Shown: positions 40,801-48,366 of the stretch, piece after piece | How the letters are laid out: each line of letters opens with the position of its first letter | How positions within the stretch are numbered: the stretch's first letter is position 1 | Assembly: GCA_002387845.1 (NCBI GenBank) | Contig: DGLB01000076.1 | Location: 13,666-77,665 of the forward strand | Source of the DNA: Stenotrophomonas maltophilia | Lineage (GTDB): Bacteria > Pseudomonadota > Gammaproteobacteria > Xanthomonadales > Xanthomonadaceae | Direction: 5' to 3' | DNA length: 64,000 nucleotides | The notes under the pieces: model-generated | The model's input: the letters and a program-made list of their open reading frames with translations, nothing else | What the model was told of the DNA's origin: nothing | The model's database searches: none | Program-made: the position numbers and the translations under genes

Positions 40801-41209
40801 GCAACTGCAGCTGATCTACCAGCGGATTCCCGACGACAACAACCGCGACCCTGCAGCGGAAGTGCGCTTCCGCCGCATGGATTCGCTGGCGGCGCGGCTG
40901 GGCCTGCGCTGGGCCGATACCTGGACCCTGGAGCCCACCGACGCCGGTATCCGCCGCCTGTTCACCGCGTGGCTGCGACTGAACGTGTGGCATGAATTCC
41001 GTGGGCAGCCGGTGACCGAGTTCTCTTCGGCTGACGGCTACGTACCGTTCGAGGCGGACCTCAAGGGCACCTGGTGGCAGCTCAATGCCGGGATGACCTG
41101 GCAGCTGGGGGCGAGCACCAGCCTGTATGCGAACGTGGGCTACCAGAAGAGCTTCGATCGCGATTTTGATGCGTGGGATGGCAAGGCCGGCGTGCGTTGG
41201 AACTGGTGA
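37817..41209 (+). CDS. Autotransporter with proline-rich linker
   Basis: A 1130-residue protein. Signal peptide 1-27 (ends AAA-Q), then a passenger of about 700 residues rich in Gly, Ser, Thr and Asn with parallel beta-helix character. A striking linker follows at about residues 735-800, made of Pro-Pro-x-Pro with Asp and Glu. The C-terminal barrel begins at ATLGNLHERVGEQEQLR and ends VRWNW. Barrel segments (LYWTR, YLDAV, LEPQLQ-IYQR) match those of the autotransporter at 23264-26077, so the two are paralogues with different passengers. Its activity is unknown, and no protease or lipase motif is visible. Confidence 0.9.
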   Translation: MEPRRRALSWRIAAAVSAVLLTPAAAAQTVIGPGTRTSTVAAPGGTTQVVGSTTVDTSAGSTDAVFASGGDITLDPTAGPSPGPIIVRSAAGRGLHATAGSITSDAGLALTTGSAAALFAEGGSIRLNGGTVRSTGFNGRLVGATAGTVTVANTVYNDPAGGAASGNGVGVSGTGRGVLGPGNVLYVGGTTNRVGLGVEGPGASIAVNGSLPVTFQDNSALGIYLYGGGQLEANAPIGLTFNGASSVGLTVDGTNNAQAIGNLTTRFDSTATSGTTGTGVVAMNAGNATLNTLVVSGPAVGMGVWVQSGSTITLGGASNVAISASRNAQSYRFTPGQTSSMSTSPIFGSVSAPSQRAGAIVQGGTLRSAGTTWTNPTDQGYGLYLGQPGTALSTVALTGDSVTTSGAGGVTVQTYTNGQFSAENSTLRNTGGLVAIYQWNFGDATRQVVADNIVALTNTTVTATGSAYGLYANNMSKGWNNVVTLQGGALTSENWAIVASGPLDLAATNAQISGTAGLLSAGAMAAGNGEATDVQLSADHSILEGIAEADAASQVDIALANQSHWTGQAWNITNVAIDATSTWTIPEVSTVSQIVSNEGRVEFTPPVNDIYKRLYTGSYVGGSGSILAMNTWLGEDDSPTDQLVIEGGSATGESLLVIANAGGPGALTRGDGIRLVVALDGATTAPLAFNSPLLLAGPYNYTLHRGGGAAGTTEDWFLRSALDCAQPDAPSPPCGGILPDPPGPPDPPPPEPPPPDPQPPDPPPGPDPQPPPIPVPPEPEETDPTPPDPPEPGPSPVPDYRAEVSLYTALPAMALRYGWATLGNLHERVGEQEQLRARTDLRGDENFNGAWFRVIGENGDVTGSRRGIYGDSPRYDYDILAVQIGTDAYSVENEDGRRDHAGFYLGQGRLRSDVHHYDGRLAGRNEVRATSLGLYWTRYWDAGQYLDAVWQGSWGKGKSRSRNGLLLDRDTFGWGASLEGGYPWRSDDGSRVLEPQLQLIYQRIPDDNNRDPAAEVRFRRMDSLAARLGLRWADTWTLEPTDAGIRRLFTAWLRLNVWHEFRGQPVTEFSSADGYVPFEADLKGTWWQLNAGMTWQLGASTSLYANVGYQKSFDRDFDAWDGKAGVRWNW

Positions 41210-41267
41210 GCATGCGATTGCACATTGCTGCGGAGAATCCGCGTGGCCTTCCCGCTATGCTTCGCCG

Positions 41268-42137
41268 ATGTCCTCTTCCCGCGCCATATCGTTCCTTCCC
41301 GCCCTGGCTGTGCTCGGGTCCGTTACCTCGCTGGCCGTGGGCACTTCGTTCGCCAAGCAGCTGTTCCCGTTGATCGGCGCACAGGGCACCACCGCGTTGC
41401 GTGTGGGATTCTCCGCGCTGGTCCTGATGCTGGTGTTCCGGCCGTGGCGCTGGCACACCTCGCGCGCCGACGCCGGGGCAATCATCCGCTACGGGGCCAC
41501 GCTGGGCGTGATGAACCTGCTGTTCTACATGGCCCTGCGCACCATCCCCTTCGGCATCGCCGTGGCCATCGAGTTCTGCGGTCCGCTGGCAGTGGCGATG
41601 TGGCATTCGCGACGGCCCATCGACTTCCTCTGGGTGGGCTGCGCGGCGGCCGGGCTGGCGCTGCTGCTGCCGCTCGGACATGGTGATCCGCTGGATCCTG
41701 CGGGGGTGCTGTACGCACTGGGCGCGGCGGTGTGCTGGGCGCTGTACATCATCTTCGGCAAGCGCGCCGGGCACCTGCCGGCCGGTCACACCGTGTCGCT
41801 GGGGATGTGTGCGGCGGCGCTGGTGGTGGTGCCGGTGGGCGTGGCGCATGCCGGCGCGGCGCTGCTGGACCCGAAGATCCTGCTGTTCGGCCTGGGTGTG
41901 GCGATCGTGTCCAGCGCCATTCCGATGTGGCTGGAGATGATGGCGCTCAAGCGGCTGCCGAAGGAGACCTTCGGCATTCTGATCAGCATGGAGCCGGCGG
42001 TGGCGGCGCTGCTGGCGATGGGCCTCCTGGCGGAACATCTCACCGTGCTGCAATGGGCGGCGATCGGCTGCACGGTGATGGCGTCGGTGGGGAGTACGTT
42101 GACCGCGCGGAAGCCGGCCCCGGTTCCGATGGTCTGA
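41268..42137 (+). CDS. EamA-family inner membrane exporter (RhtA-like)
   Basis: ATG 41268 (MSSSRAISFLPALAVLGSV) gives 289 residues and ten hydrophobic segments in two EamA repeats. FAKQLFPLIGAQGTTALR and the later ALPKETFGILISMEPAVAALLGL-like segment (here LPKETFGILISMEPAVAAL) are typical of the RhtA threonine/homoserine exporter group. It likely exports amino acids or related metabolites. It begins 58 bases after the autotransporter stop, with no sign that the two are linked in function. Confidence 0.88.
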   Translation: MSSSRAISFLPALAVLGSVTSLAVGTSFAKQLFPLIGAQGTTALRVGFSALVLMLVFRPWRWHTSRADAGAIIRYGATLGVMNLLFYMALRTIPFGIAVAIEFCGPLAVAMWHSRRPIDFLWVGCAAAGLALLLPLGHGDPLDPAGVLYALGAAVCWALYIIFGKRAGHLPAGHTVSLGMCAAALVVVPVGVAHAGAALLDPKILLFGLGVAIVSSAIPMWLEMMALKRLPKETFGILISMEPAVAALLAMGLLAEHLTVLQWAAIGCTVMASVGSTLTARKPAPVPMV

Positions 42138-42191
42138 TGCACGCTGCCGGATGGCGCTACCGCCGCGTCGCAACGTATGCCGGGGTACCGC

Positions 42192-42218
42192 GTAGTGACA
42201 CGCCATGCGTGTCATCGG
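42192..42218 (+). repeat. GTAG REP palindrome (GTGACACGC class)
   Basis: GTAGTGACACGCCATGCGTG followed by TCATCGG is a compensated variant of the GTAGCGACGCGCCATGCGCGTC element: both arms have changed G-C to A-T together, which keeps the stem. It lies between two convergent genes. Confidence 0.7.
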
Positions 42219-42222
42219 TGAA

Positions 42223-42993
42223 TCACCGCAACGCGTTGCCCGGCACGTCGATCTCCATCGCCAGCGCCAGATGATCCGAATACGCCGCCGGTACCGCTTC
42301 GGCACTGCGCTGCTGCAGGTTGCTGCTGAGCAGGATATGGTCGATGGCGCGGTCGGGCCGCCAACTGGGGAAGGTCGGCACTGCGCAGCCGGGCGGCTGC
42401 AGGGTGGTCTTCTGATACAACGCCTGCATTTCCGGGCGGTCGGCCAGGCAGTTGAAGTCACCCATCAGCACGGCATTGGGGTGGTCGCTCAGCAGCTCGG
42501 CAATGAAGGCCAGCTGCGACATCCGCGAATTGGTACCCAGTGACAGGTGCGCCACCGCCACCAACAGGCCCTCGTTGCTTTCGCCGAACCTGGCCAGCAG
42601 CACGCCGCGCCCGCCAATACGGCCGGGCAGGGCGTGATCCTGCACTTCCACCGGCTCCAGCCGGCTCAGCAGGCCATTGGCGCTGGAGGCCACCCCGCCC
42701 ATGCGGCGGTTCGGCTGGTGGCTCCAGTAGTTGAAGCCGGCGCGCTCGGCCAGATAGTGGGTCTGGTTGGTGAAGCCCGAGCGCAGGCTGCCGGGGTCGG
42801 CCTCCTGCAGGCCGACGATGTCATGACCACGGGCCAGCTGGGCAATGGCATCCAGGCTGGACCGTTTGCGTCCCGCCGGCAGCGCATGTGACCAGCTGCG
42901 GGTCACATAGTCGCTGTACCGGCGGGTGCTGGAGCCGGCCTGGATGTTGGCCGTCAGCAGACGCAGGGTCCGGGTGTTGGGGGTTGTCACCAC
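42223..42993 (-). CDS. Endonuclease/exonuclease/phosphatase-family protein
   Basis: A 256-residue protein with the DNase I-like fold signatures RLLTANIQAG, IVGLQEADPGS, VAVAHLSLG, VLMGDFNCL and a final YSDHLALAMEI; these carry the catalytic Asn, Glu, Asp, Asn and His. It could act on nucleic acid, phospholipid or an inositol phosphate. Starts are GTG 42993 or 42990. No signal peptide. It stands 23 bases after the first dsbA-like gene on the same strand and may be co-transcribed with it. Confidence 0.85.
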   Translation of the reverse strand: MVTTPNTRTLRLLTANIQAGSSTRRYSDYVTRSWSHALPAGRKRSSLDAIAQLARGHDIVGLQEADPGSLRSGFTNQTHYLAERAGFNYWSHQPNRRMGGVASSANGLLSRLEPVEVQDHALPGRIGGRGVLLARFGESNEGLLVAVAHLSLGTNSRMSQLAFIAELLSDHPNAVLMGDFNCLADRPEMQALYQKTTLQPPGCAVPTFPSWRPDRAIDHILLSSNLQQRSAEAVPAAYSDHLALAMEIDVPGNALR

Positions 42994-43016
42994 GGTTTCT
43001 CTTGCTGCGTTCGAAC

Positions 43017-43847
43017 TCAGCCGCCCTTGGCAGCGCGCTCGCGGGCGATCAGGTGGTCGGCAATGCGCAGCATGTCGTCAAAGCCCTTGCCCTTGACCAG
43101 GTACTTGCCATTGACGATGACCGACGGGGTGCCGCTGATCTTGCTGCGCTGGGCGAACTGCTTGGCCTTGTTGGTCTGGCTGCTGACCGAGAAACCACTC
43201 ATCACATCCTGGAACTCCTTCGCGCTCACGCCGTGCTTGGCGTAGAAGTTGGCGATGTCCTGCGGCGTGTCGACGCCGCGCTCGCCCTTCAGATCCTGGG
43301 TGACGTGGATCGCGGCGTACAGCGCATCGTGGGTCTTGTCTTCAACGCCCAAGGCCTGTGCGGCGTAGAAGGCCTTGGCATAGGTGTCCCAGGTGCCGCC
43401 GAACATGGCCGGCACGTAGACGAAGTTGACGTCGCTCGGCAGGCCGGCCTTCCACGCCGCGATCTTCGGCTGGAATGCGTTGCAGGCCGGGCAGACGAAG
43501 CCGAAGATCTCGACCACTTCAATCTTGCCGGTGGCCGGGGCGAACGGTGCGCCGCCCTCGATCACCAGGTAGTCGGTGCCTTCCACCGGTTCCGGGCCGA
43601 CCGGCTTGGACGCGGCCGGTGCCGCGGCAGGAGCGGCGGTGTCAGCCTGCGCGCCAGCTTCAGCAGCTGCGGTTTCCGCCGCCGCGGTCTCGCCGCTGGC
43701 CGCGGTGGTTTCCGGGGTGGTTTCGGCCGGAGCTTCGGTGGTGGCCGGGGTCGCCGGGGTGGCGGTGTTCTCGGTGCCATCCTTGGCCTGGCAGGCAGCC
43801 AGGATCGGCAGCAGGGCCATCAGGGCGAGGGCGAAACGGGTCTTCAT
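43017..43847 (-). CDS. DsbA-family lipoprotein thiol:disulfide oxidoreductase
   Basis: A 276-residue protein. The N-terminus ends in a lipobox (LAAC, Cys19), so it is probably membrane-anchored, and a 70-residue spacer rich in Ala, Thr, Pro and Glu follows. The thioredoxin fold starts at about residue 85; its active site is C119-P-A-C122 in EIFGFVCPACN, and the cis-proline loop is GTPSVIVNGKY. It would introduce disulfides in periplasmic proteins. It lies downstream of a second DsbA-like gene (43957) in the same direction. The pair share many residues (for example GTWDTYAKAFYAA versus GAWDSFARAYYAA), evidence of duplication. Confidence 0.93.
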   Translation of the reverse strand: MKTRFALALMALLPILAACQAKDGTENTATPATPATTEAPAETTPETTAASGETAAAETAAAEAGAQADTAAPAAAPAASKPVGPEPVEGTDYLVIEGGAPFAPATGKIEVVEIFGFVCPACNAFQPKIAAWKAGLPSDVNFVYVPAMFGGTWDTYAKAFYAAQALGVEDKTHDALYAAIHVTQDLKGERGVDTPQDIANFYAKHGVSAKEFQDVMSGFSVSSQTNKAKQFAQRSKISGTPSVIVNGKYLVKGKGFDDMLRIADHLIARERAAKGG

Positions 43848-43956
43848 GGAAGCGTCTCCAGCAATTGAGCAGGGGAAAGCCGGTGCGTCATGCGCCGGCC
43901 AGGGAGGCATGATGACACGCGGTCAGCGGACCGCCGCGTGCACAGGGTGTGACGGT

Positions 43957-44607
43957 TCAGCGAGCCTTGGCGGCGCGTTCGCGGGCGATCAGGGCACTGG
44001 CGGTGCGCAGCTGGTCGTCGAAGGTCTTTCCCCGCACCAGATACTTGCCGTTGATGATCATCGACGGTGTGCCCGGAATCTGGGTGCGCTTGGCGAATGC
44101 GCGGGCCGCGGCCAGCTTCTGCTCCACCGCCTCGCTCTCGAGGGCGGCGCTGTACTTCGCCTTGTCCACCCCGTACTTCGCGTAGAAGGTGGCGAGCTCA
44201 TCGGCGGAAATGTTCTGCATCGGCAGCGAGCCCTCTTCATGCAGGGCCTTGAACACGTCCGCATGGCTGCGCTGGGCCACGCCGACCTGCTCGGCCGCGT
44301 AGTAGGCACGGGCGAACGAGTCCCACGCGCCGCCGAACGCAGCCGGGACGGGGGTGAAGCGCACATCCTTGGGCAACTTCTTCGCCCAGGCTTCCAGGTG
44401 GGGTTCGAAGTGTGCGCAGTGCGGGCAGGTGTAGCCGAACACTTCCACCACTTCGATCCTGCCGGCGGCCGGCGCGAACGTGCCGGGGTTCGCAAGCACT
44501 TCGTAGTCCGTGCCTTCAACCAACGGGGCAGCAGGGGCGGCAAACGCGGCCAGCGGGCTGAGCGCCAGCAGCAAGGCCATCAGGCGGGGGATCAACGTCT
44601 TCAACAT
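43957..44607 (-). CDS. dsbA: Periplasmic DsbA thiol:disulfide interchange protein
   Basis: Start at ATG 44607 (MLKTLIPRLMALLLALSPLAAFA); 216 residues with a cleavable signal peptide of 23. The active site is C61-P-H-C64, the classical DsbA dipeptide, followed by FEPHLEAWAKKLPKDVRFTPVPAAFGG and cis-proline PGTPSMIINGKYLV. It donates disulfides to exported proteins and is reoxidised by DsbB, which is not in the window. Located between cytochrome c4 and the lipoprotein DsbA. Confidence 0.94.
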   Translation of the reverse strand: MLKTLIPRLMALLLALSPLAAFAAPAAPLVEGTDYEVLANPGTFAPAAGRIEVVEVFGYTCPHCAHFEPHLEAWAKKLPKDVRFTPVPAAFGGAWDSFARAYYAAEQVGVAQRSHADVFKALHEEGSLPMQNISADELATFYAKYGVDKAKYSAALESEAVEQKLAAARAFAKRTQIPGTPSMIINGKYLVRGKTFDDQLRTASALIARERAAKAR

Positions 44608-44710
44608 CCATCTCCATCGGAAAAAACAACGCCGGCCTGATGCCGGCGTGAAGGGGAACATACCTTGCTGAAGCGGCAGGCGCACCTGCCGTCGGTCGCG
44701 GTCGAACGGT

Positions 44711-45493
44711 TCAGGGCGCTCGGGCAGGCGTGCCGGCGACGTCATCGGCGCGGTTGTGCAGCCCCTGCAGGTAGCTGCCCAGCGCCTGGATTTCCTGTTC
44801 GGTCAACGACTTGGCGATGCTGGCCATGATCTGGAAGTGGGCCTTGTCGGTTTCATGGGTGACCCCGGCCTGGTACTCCTGCAGTCGGCGCGCCACATAA
44901 CTGGCGTGCTGGCCGCCGATATGCGGGTAGGCCGGGCCCGGGTTGCCGGCCCCGGTGGGACCGTGGCAGGCCATGCACGCTGGAATGCCGCGCTGGGCGT
45001 CGCCACCCCGATACAGCTGCTGGCCGATCTCGTAGAACTTCAGGCCCTTGTACGGGCCTTCGGCAACCACGCCGTCGTCGGCCAGACCCGCGCTCGCCTT
45101 CTGCGTGGCGAAGTAGGCGCCGATGTCGCGCATGTCCTGCGGGGTGAGGTCCTGTACGAACGGCACCATCGCCGCCGCTGCGCCCGAGCTGCGCTGGCCG
45201 TTGGCGATCAGTGCCATCTGCTGGGCCACGTAGCGCTCGCTTTGGCCGGCGATGCTGGGGTACATCTCCACGGTGGAGTTGCCGTCGGCCGAATGGCAGG
45301 CCGCGCAGGCGGCCGCCTTGGTCTGGCCGGCCTTGGGGTCACCCCAGGTGGTTTTGCTGAAATCGACCTCGAGCGAGGCGGTTTTCACCGGCGCGTTGTC
45401 GGGCAACGGGGTGATCGAGGTCTGGGCGACCGCAACAGCGGCCAACAGCGATACAGCAACAGCGGAAACGGCAAGAACGCGAGCATGGCGCAT
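44711..45493 (-). CDS. Di-haem cytochrome c4
   Basis: A 260-residue exported protein (signal peptide 1-23, ALA-type AVA-Q). It has two c-type haem sites: C63-A-A-C66-H67 and C173-M-A-C176-H177, each within a cytochrome c domain; methionine ligands are available in AAMVPF and QIMASI. Cytochromes c4 carry electrons to terminal oxidases in the periplasm. Its operon position before the two dsbA genes is common in Xanthomonadaceae. It is divergent from engB. Confidence 0.93.
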   Translation of the reverse strand: MRHARVLAVSAVAVSLLAAVAVAQTSITPLPDNAPVKTASLEVDFSKTTWGDPKAGQTKAAACAACHSADGNSTVEMYPSIAGQSERYVAQQMALIANGQRSSGAAAAMVPFVQDLTPQDMRDIGAYFATQKASAGLADDGVVAEGPYKGLKFYEIGQQLYRGGDAQRGIPACMACHGPTGAGNPGPAYPHIGGQHASYVARRLQEYQAGVTHETDKAHFQIMASIAKSLTEQEIQALGSYLQGLHNRADDVAGTPARAP

Positions 45494-45647
45494 GCGGAAG
45501 CTCCGTGTGGACCGGCCTGGCAGGTACAGGGTGTACCCGCGGGGATCGGCCGATTATCCATGCCGTTTTGCGCCGGGGTCAACGCGGCAGTGCGGCAAAA
45601 ACCGGCCGGCAGCGGCGCATCCGGCCCGGACATGCGATCCTATGCGC

Positions 45648-46271
45648 ATGTCATTGCTCCTAGAACGCGCCCATTACCTGCTTTCGGCCCACAACATCCG
45701 GCAATTGCCGGACGACGTCGGGGCCGAAGTCGCTTTTGCCGGTCGCTCCAATGCTGGCAAGTCCAGCGCCCTGAACGCCCTGACCCGCCAGAACGGCCTA
45801 GCCCGGGTCTCCAAGACCCCCGGCCGCACCCAGCAGCTGGTGTTCTTCGAGGTCACCCCGGACGCCAAGCTGGTCGACCTGCCGGGCTACGGCTACGCCA
45901 AGGTACCGCTGGACCTGCAGGCGCACTGGCAGGCCTTCATCGACCAGTACTTCCGTACCCGCCAGGCCCTGCGCGGGCTGGTGGTGGTGATGGACATCCG
46001 CCACCCGCTGAAGGACTACGACCGGCAGATGCTGGCCTATGCAGTGCAGCGCGGCCTGCCGGCGCATGCGCTGCTGACCAAGGCCGACAAGCTCGGCCGG
46101 GGTCAGCAGGGCAATGCCCTGCAGAAGGTGCGCAAGGAACTGCAGTCCTCGTTTGGCGACACGGTCAGCGTGCAGACCTTCTCAGGCCCGGCCCGCCAGG
46201 GCGTGGACGAAGCACGCGGCATCATCGGCGGCTGGTTGGGGTTGAACAAGCCGGCCCCGGAAGCCGCGTAA
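45648..46271 (+). CDS. engB: Ribosome biogenesis GTPase EngB (YihA/YsxC)
   Basis: ATG 45648 (MSLLLERAHYLL) or ATG 45642 two codons earlier; 207 residues. G1 is GRSNAGKSS, G3 DLPGYGYAK, G4 TKADK, with the family insertion TPGRTQQLVFFEV. EngB assists assembly of the 50S ribosomal subunit and is usually essential. It is divergent from the cytochrome c4 gene. Confidence 0.96.
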   Translation: MSLLLERAHYLLSAHNIRQLPDDVGAEVAFAGRSNAGKSSALNALTRQNGLARVSKTPGRTQQLVFFEVTPDAKLVDLPGYGYAKVPLDLQAHWQAFIDQYFRTRQALRGLVVVMDIRHPLKDYDRQMLAYAVQRGLPAHALLTKADKLGRGQQGNALQKVRKELQSSFGDTVSVQTFSGPARQGVDEARGIIGGWLGLNKPAPEAA

Positions 46272-46277
46272 TTCCGG

Positions 46278-47252
46278 TTATCGCGCCGGCAACGGCGCGA
46301 ACTCGCCCGGAACCCACGCGAAGGCTTCGCCTTCGTGTCGCACATGACCCAGTCCCGGGAATGGCAGGTGTGCACCTGCCACCCACCAGCCGTGGTCGGC
46401 CGCCTGTGCCATCATCGCGCGGCGGCTGGCGATCGCCGCAGCCCTGTCGCTATCAGCCTCATAGCTGGCGCTCGGCTCAGCGAACTGCACCGCGTGGAAG
46501 TGCACGATGTCGCCCCACACCAGCAACTGCTGCTGGCCCCCATCCAGTTTCCAGGACACGTGGCCCGGCGTGTGCCCCCGGCTGTCCAGCGCGGTGACGC
46601 CTGTCGGCAGCGACTGCCCTGCGGTGAAGCGCTTGACCTTGCCGGCAGCGTCATACGGCGCGACAGCCTTGCGGGCCAGCGCGAAGGCGAAGCGTACGCC
46701 CTGCGGTGCGCCGTCCTCGCTGGCCGGGTTCAACCAATAGTCGGCGTCGGCCTGCGACAGCCACACCGTGGCGTTGGGGTAGGCCGCTTTGCCATCGGCA
46801 TCGAGCAGGCCACACAGGTGGTCCGGGTGGGCGTGGGTCAGCAGCACATCGTCCACCTCGGCCGGGTCATAACCGGCGGCGCGAAGATTGCCCAGCACCT
46901 GGCCCAGGCCGGGACCGAAGCACTGCGCCGTGCCCGTGTCGACCAGGGTCAGATGCCGGCCGCGTTGCACCAGATAGGCATTGACCGCGGTCTGCAGGCC
47001 CTTGCCGTCCTCCGGCACGTAGCGGTGATCCAGCAGGCGGGTGACCGCGCCGGGTTCGATGCCGACCAGTTCCTGCCGGCCCAGCGCCACGGTGCCGTCG
47101 AACAACGCGGTGACCTGCAGCGTGCCGATCTGCTGGTGGTACACACCGGGCACCTGCTGCGACACCCCATGCCCGGTGGCGGCCTGCGCCGCGCCGGCCA
47201 ACAACAGCAACGCCGGGCTCAACCGGACCAAATGACTCAGAAAACGGGGCAT
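46278..47252 (-). CDS. Exported metallo-beta-lactamase-fold hydrolase
   Basis: A 324-residue protein with signal peptide 1-24. The zinc motif is H140-A-H142-P-D144-H145, followed by the histidine of SRGHTPGHVSWKL and DIVH, the normal MBL order. The closest style is the quorum-quenching lactonase / SoxH-like group, but substrate cannot be assigned and there is no sign that it is a beta-lactamase. An AraC-type regulator gene lies 99 bases upstream in the same direction and probably controls it. Confidence 0.87.
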   Translation of the reverse strand: MPRFLSHLVRLSPALLLLAGAAQAATGHGVSQQVPGVYHQQIGTLQVTALFDGTVALGRQELVGIEPGAVTRLLDHRYVPEDGKGLQTAVNAYLVQRGRHLTLVDTGTAQCFGPGLGQVLGNLRAAGYDPAEVDDVLLTHAHPDHLCGLLDADGKAAYPNATVWLSQADADYWLNPASEDGAPQGVRFAFALARKAVAPYDAAGKVKRFTAGQSLPTGVTALDSRGHTPGHVSWKLDGGQQQLLVWGDIVHFHAVQFAEPSASYEADSDRAAAIASRRAMMAQAADHGWWVAGAHLPFPGLGHVRHEGEAFAWVPGEFAPLPAR

Positions 47253-47351
47253 GACAGCCTCCTGGCAATGCGGCACCGCCGCGACAGCCCCATGCTGCCG
47301 GCATCCTTTCGCGCGATGCGCTCACAATGCCGCGCGAACTGCTCGCTGACT

Positions 47352-48188
47352 TCAGCTGTTGCCAATCTCGGCCGGCTCCAGTCCATAGCGGGCGGCAAAA
47401 CGACGGTTGAAACTGCCCAGCGAGCGATACCCCACGCGCGCGGCCACCGTCTTCAACGGCAGGCGGGTGGTGTAAAGCAGTTGCATGGCATACGCCAGGC
47501 GCGCGTCGGCAATGAGCTCACGCACGCTCAGCTGTTCGCTGGCCAGGCGTCGGCGCAGGGTGGCCCCGCTCATGCCGAGGTGGCTTTCAAAGTCGTGCGA
47601 CTGCCAGTCGCGCTCAGGCTGGGCGGCGATCAGGTCACGCAGGCGTTCGCCCAGGCTCGGCTCCGGGGCCAGCAGCAGGCTGCCGTGGCCACGGCGGCAG
47701 AACGCCACCACCAGGCTGGCCAGGGCCAGTCGTGCTTCGGTGTAGTGGCCACGCTCCAGTGCCGCGCGCCACGCACGCAGGGTCTCGGCATGTGCATCCA
47801 GTGCCAGCTGGGCCAGCGCCGGGCCGGCAGCAGGCAGCGGTTCGTTCCACAGCGTGCGTGCCGCGCTCAGCGCTTCATTGCACAGCGGCACAATGGCGCT
47901 CAGGTACAGCCCGCTGGTCGGGTCGGGGATGTTGACCACATCAATACGGCAGCGCTGGGTGATCAGAAACAGATCGCCGGGCACGAAGGTCAGCGACTGC
48001 TGGGCGGTACTGACCTGCTTGCGCCCCTGCAGCAGGATGGCGAACTGCGGCTGTGGAATCTCCACCGATGACGCGCCGTGTTCGCGCCGGGCGGTGATGC
48101 AGGCATAGCCCTCGGCACGCTGGCAGTCGGCCAGGCTGGCCATCTCGGCCAGCAGGTCGGGGTCGGGCAGGGTGCGGGAGAGTGCCAT
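47352..48188 (-). CDS. AraC-family transcriptional regulator
   Basis: ATG 48188 (MALSRTLPDPDLL); GTG 48194 is a possible earlier start; 278 residues. An N-terminal cupin-like sensor (IPQPQFAILLQGRKQV, FVPGDLFLI) is followed by a C-terminal AraC double helix-turn-helix with GMSGATLRRRLASEQ and VGYRSLGSFNRRFAARYG. Likely regulator of the MBL hydrolase that follows. It is divergent from gshA. Confidence 0.9.
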   Translation of the reverse strand: MALSRTLPDPDLLAEMASLADCQRAEGYACITARREHGASSVEIPQPQFAILLQGRKQVSTAQQSLTFVPGDLFLITQRCRIDVVNIPDPTSGLYLSAIVPLCNEALSAARTLWNEPLPAAGPALAQLALDAHAETLRAWRAALERGHYTEARLALASLVVAFCRRGHGSLLLAPEPSLGERLRDLIAAQPERDWQSHDFESHLGMSGATLRRRLASEQLSVRELIADARLAYAMQLLYTTRLPLKTVAARVGYRSLGSFNRRFAARYGLEPAEIGNS

Positions 48189-48366
48189 GTCCACAGTGTA
48201 GGCGGCCCGGTGCCGCCCGGGGCAGCGTCAAGGGGCATCCGGTGGAATGCAGCAACCCGCCACGGTGACACGATGCACGCGGGCACCACGATATAGTGCG
48301 CCCTTGCGATGGCGGGTCCCCAGCCCCACATCCCGTTCCCCCGCCCCGATTTCTGCGAGCCTGCCC

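Noticed and set aside
46278..47252. Beta-lactamase resistance gene
   Set aside because: The protein has only the general metallo-beta-lactamase fold motif; the motif spacing and length fit lactonase- or SoxH-like hydrolases as well, and nothing indicates beta-lactam activity.
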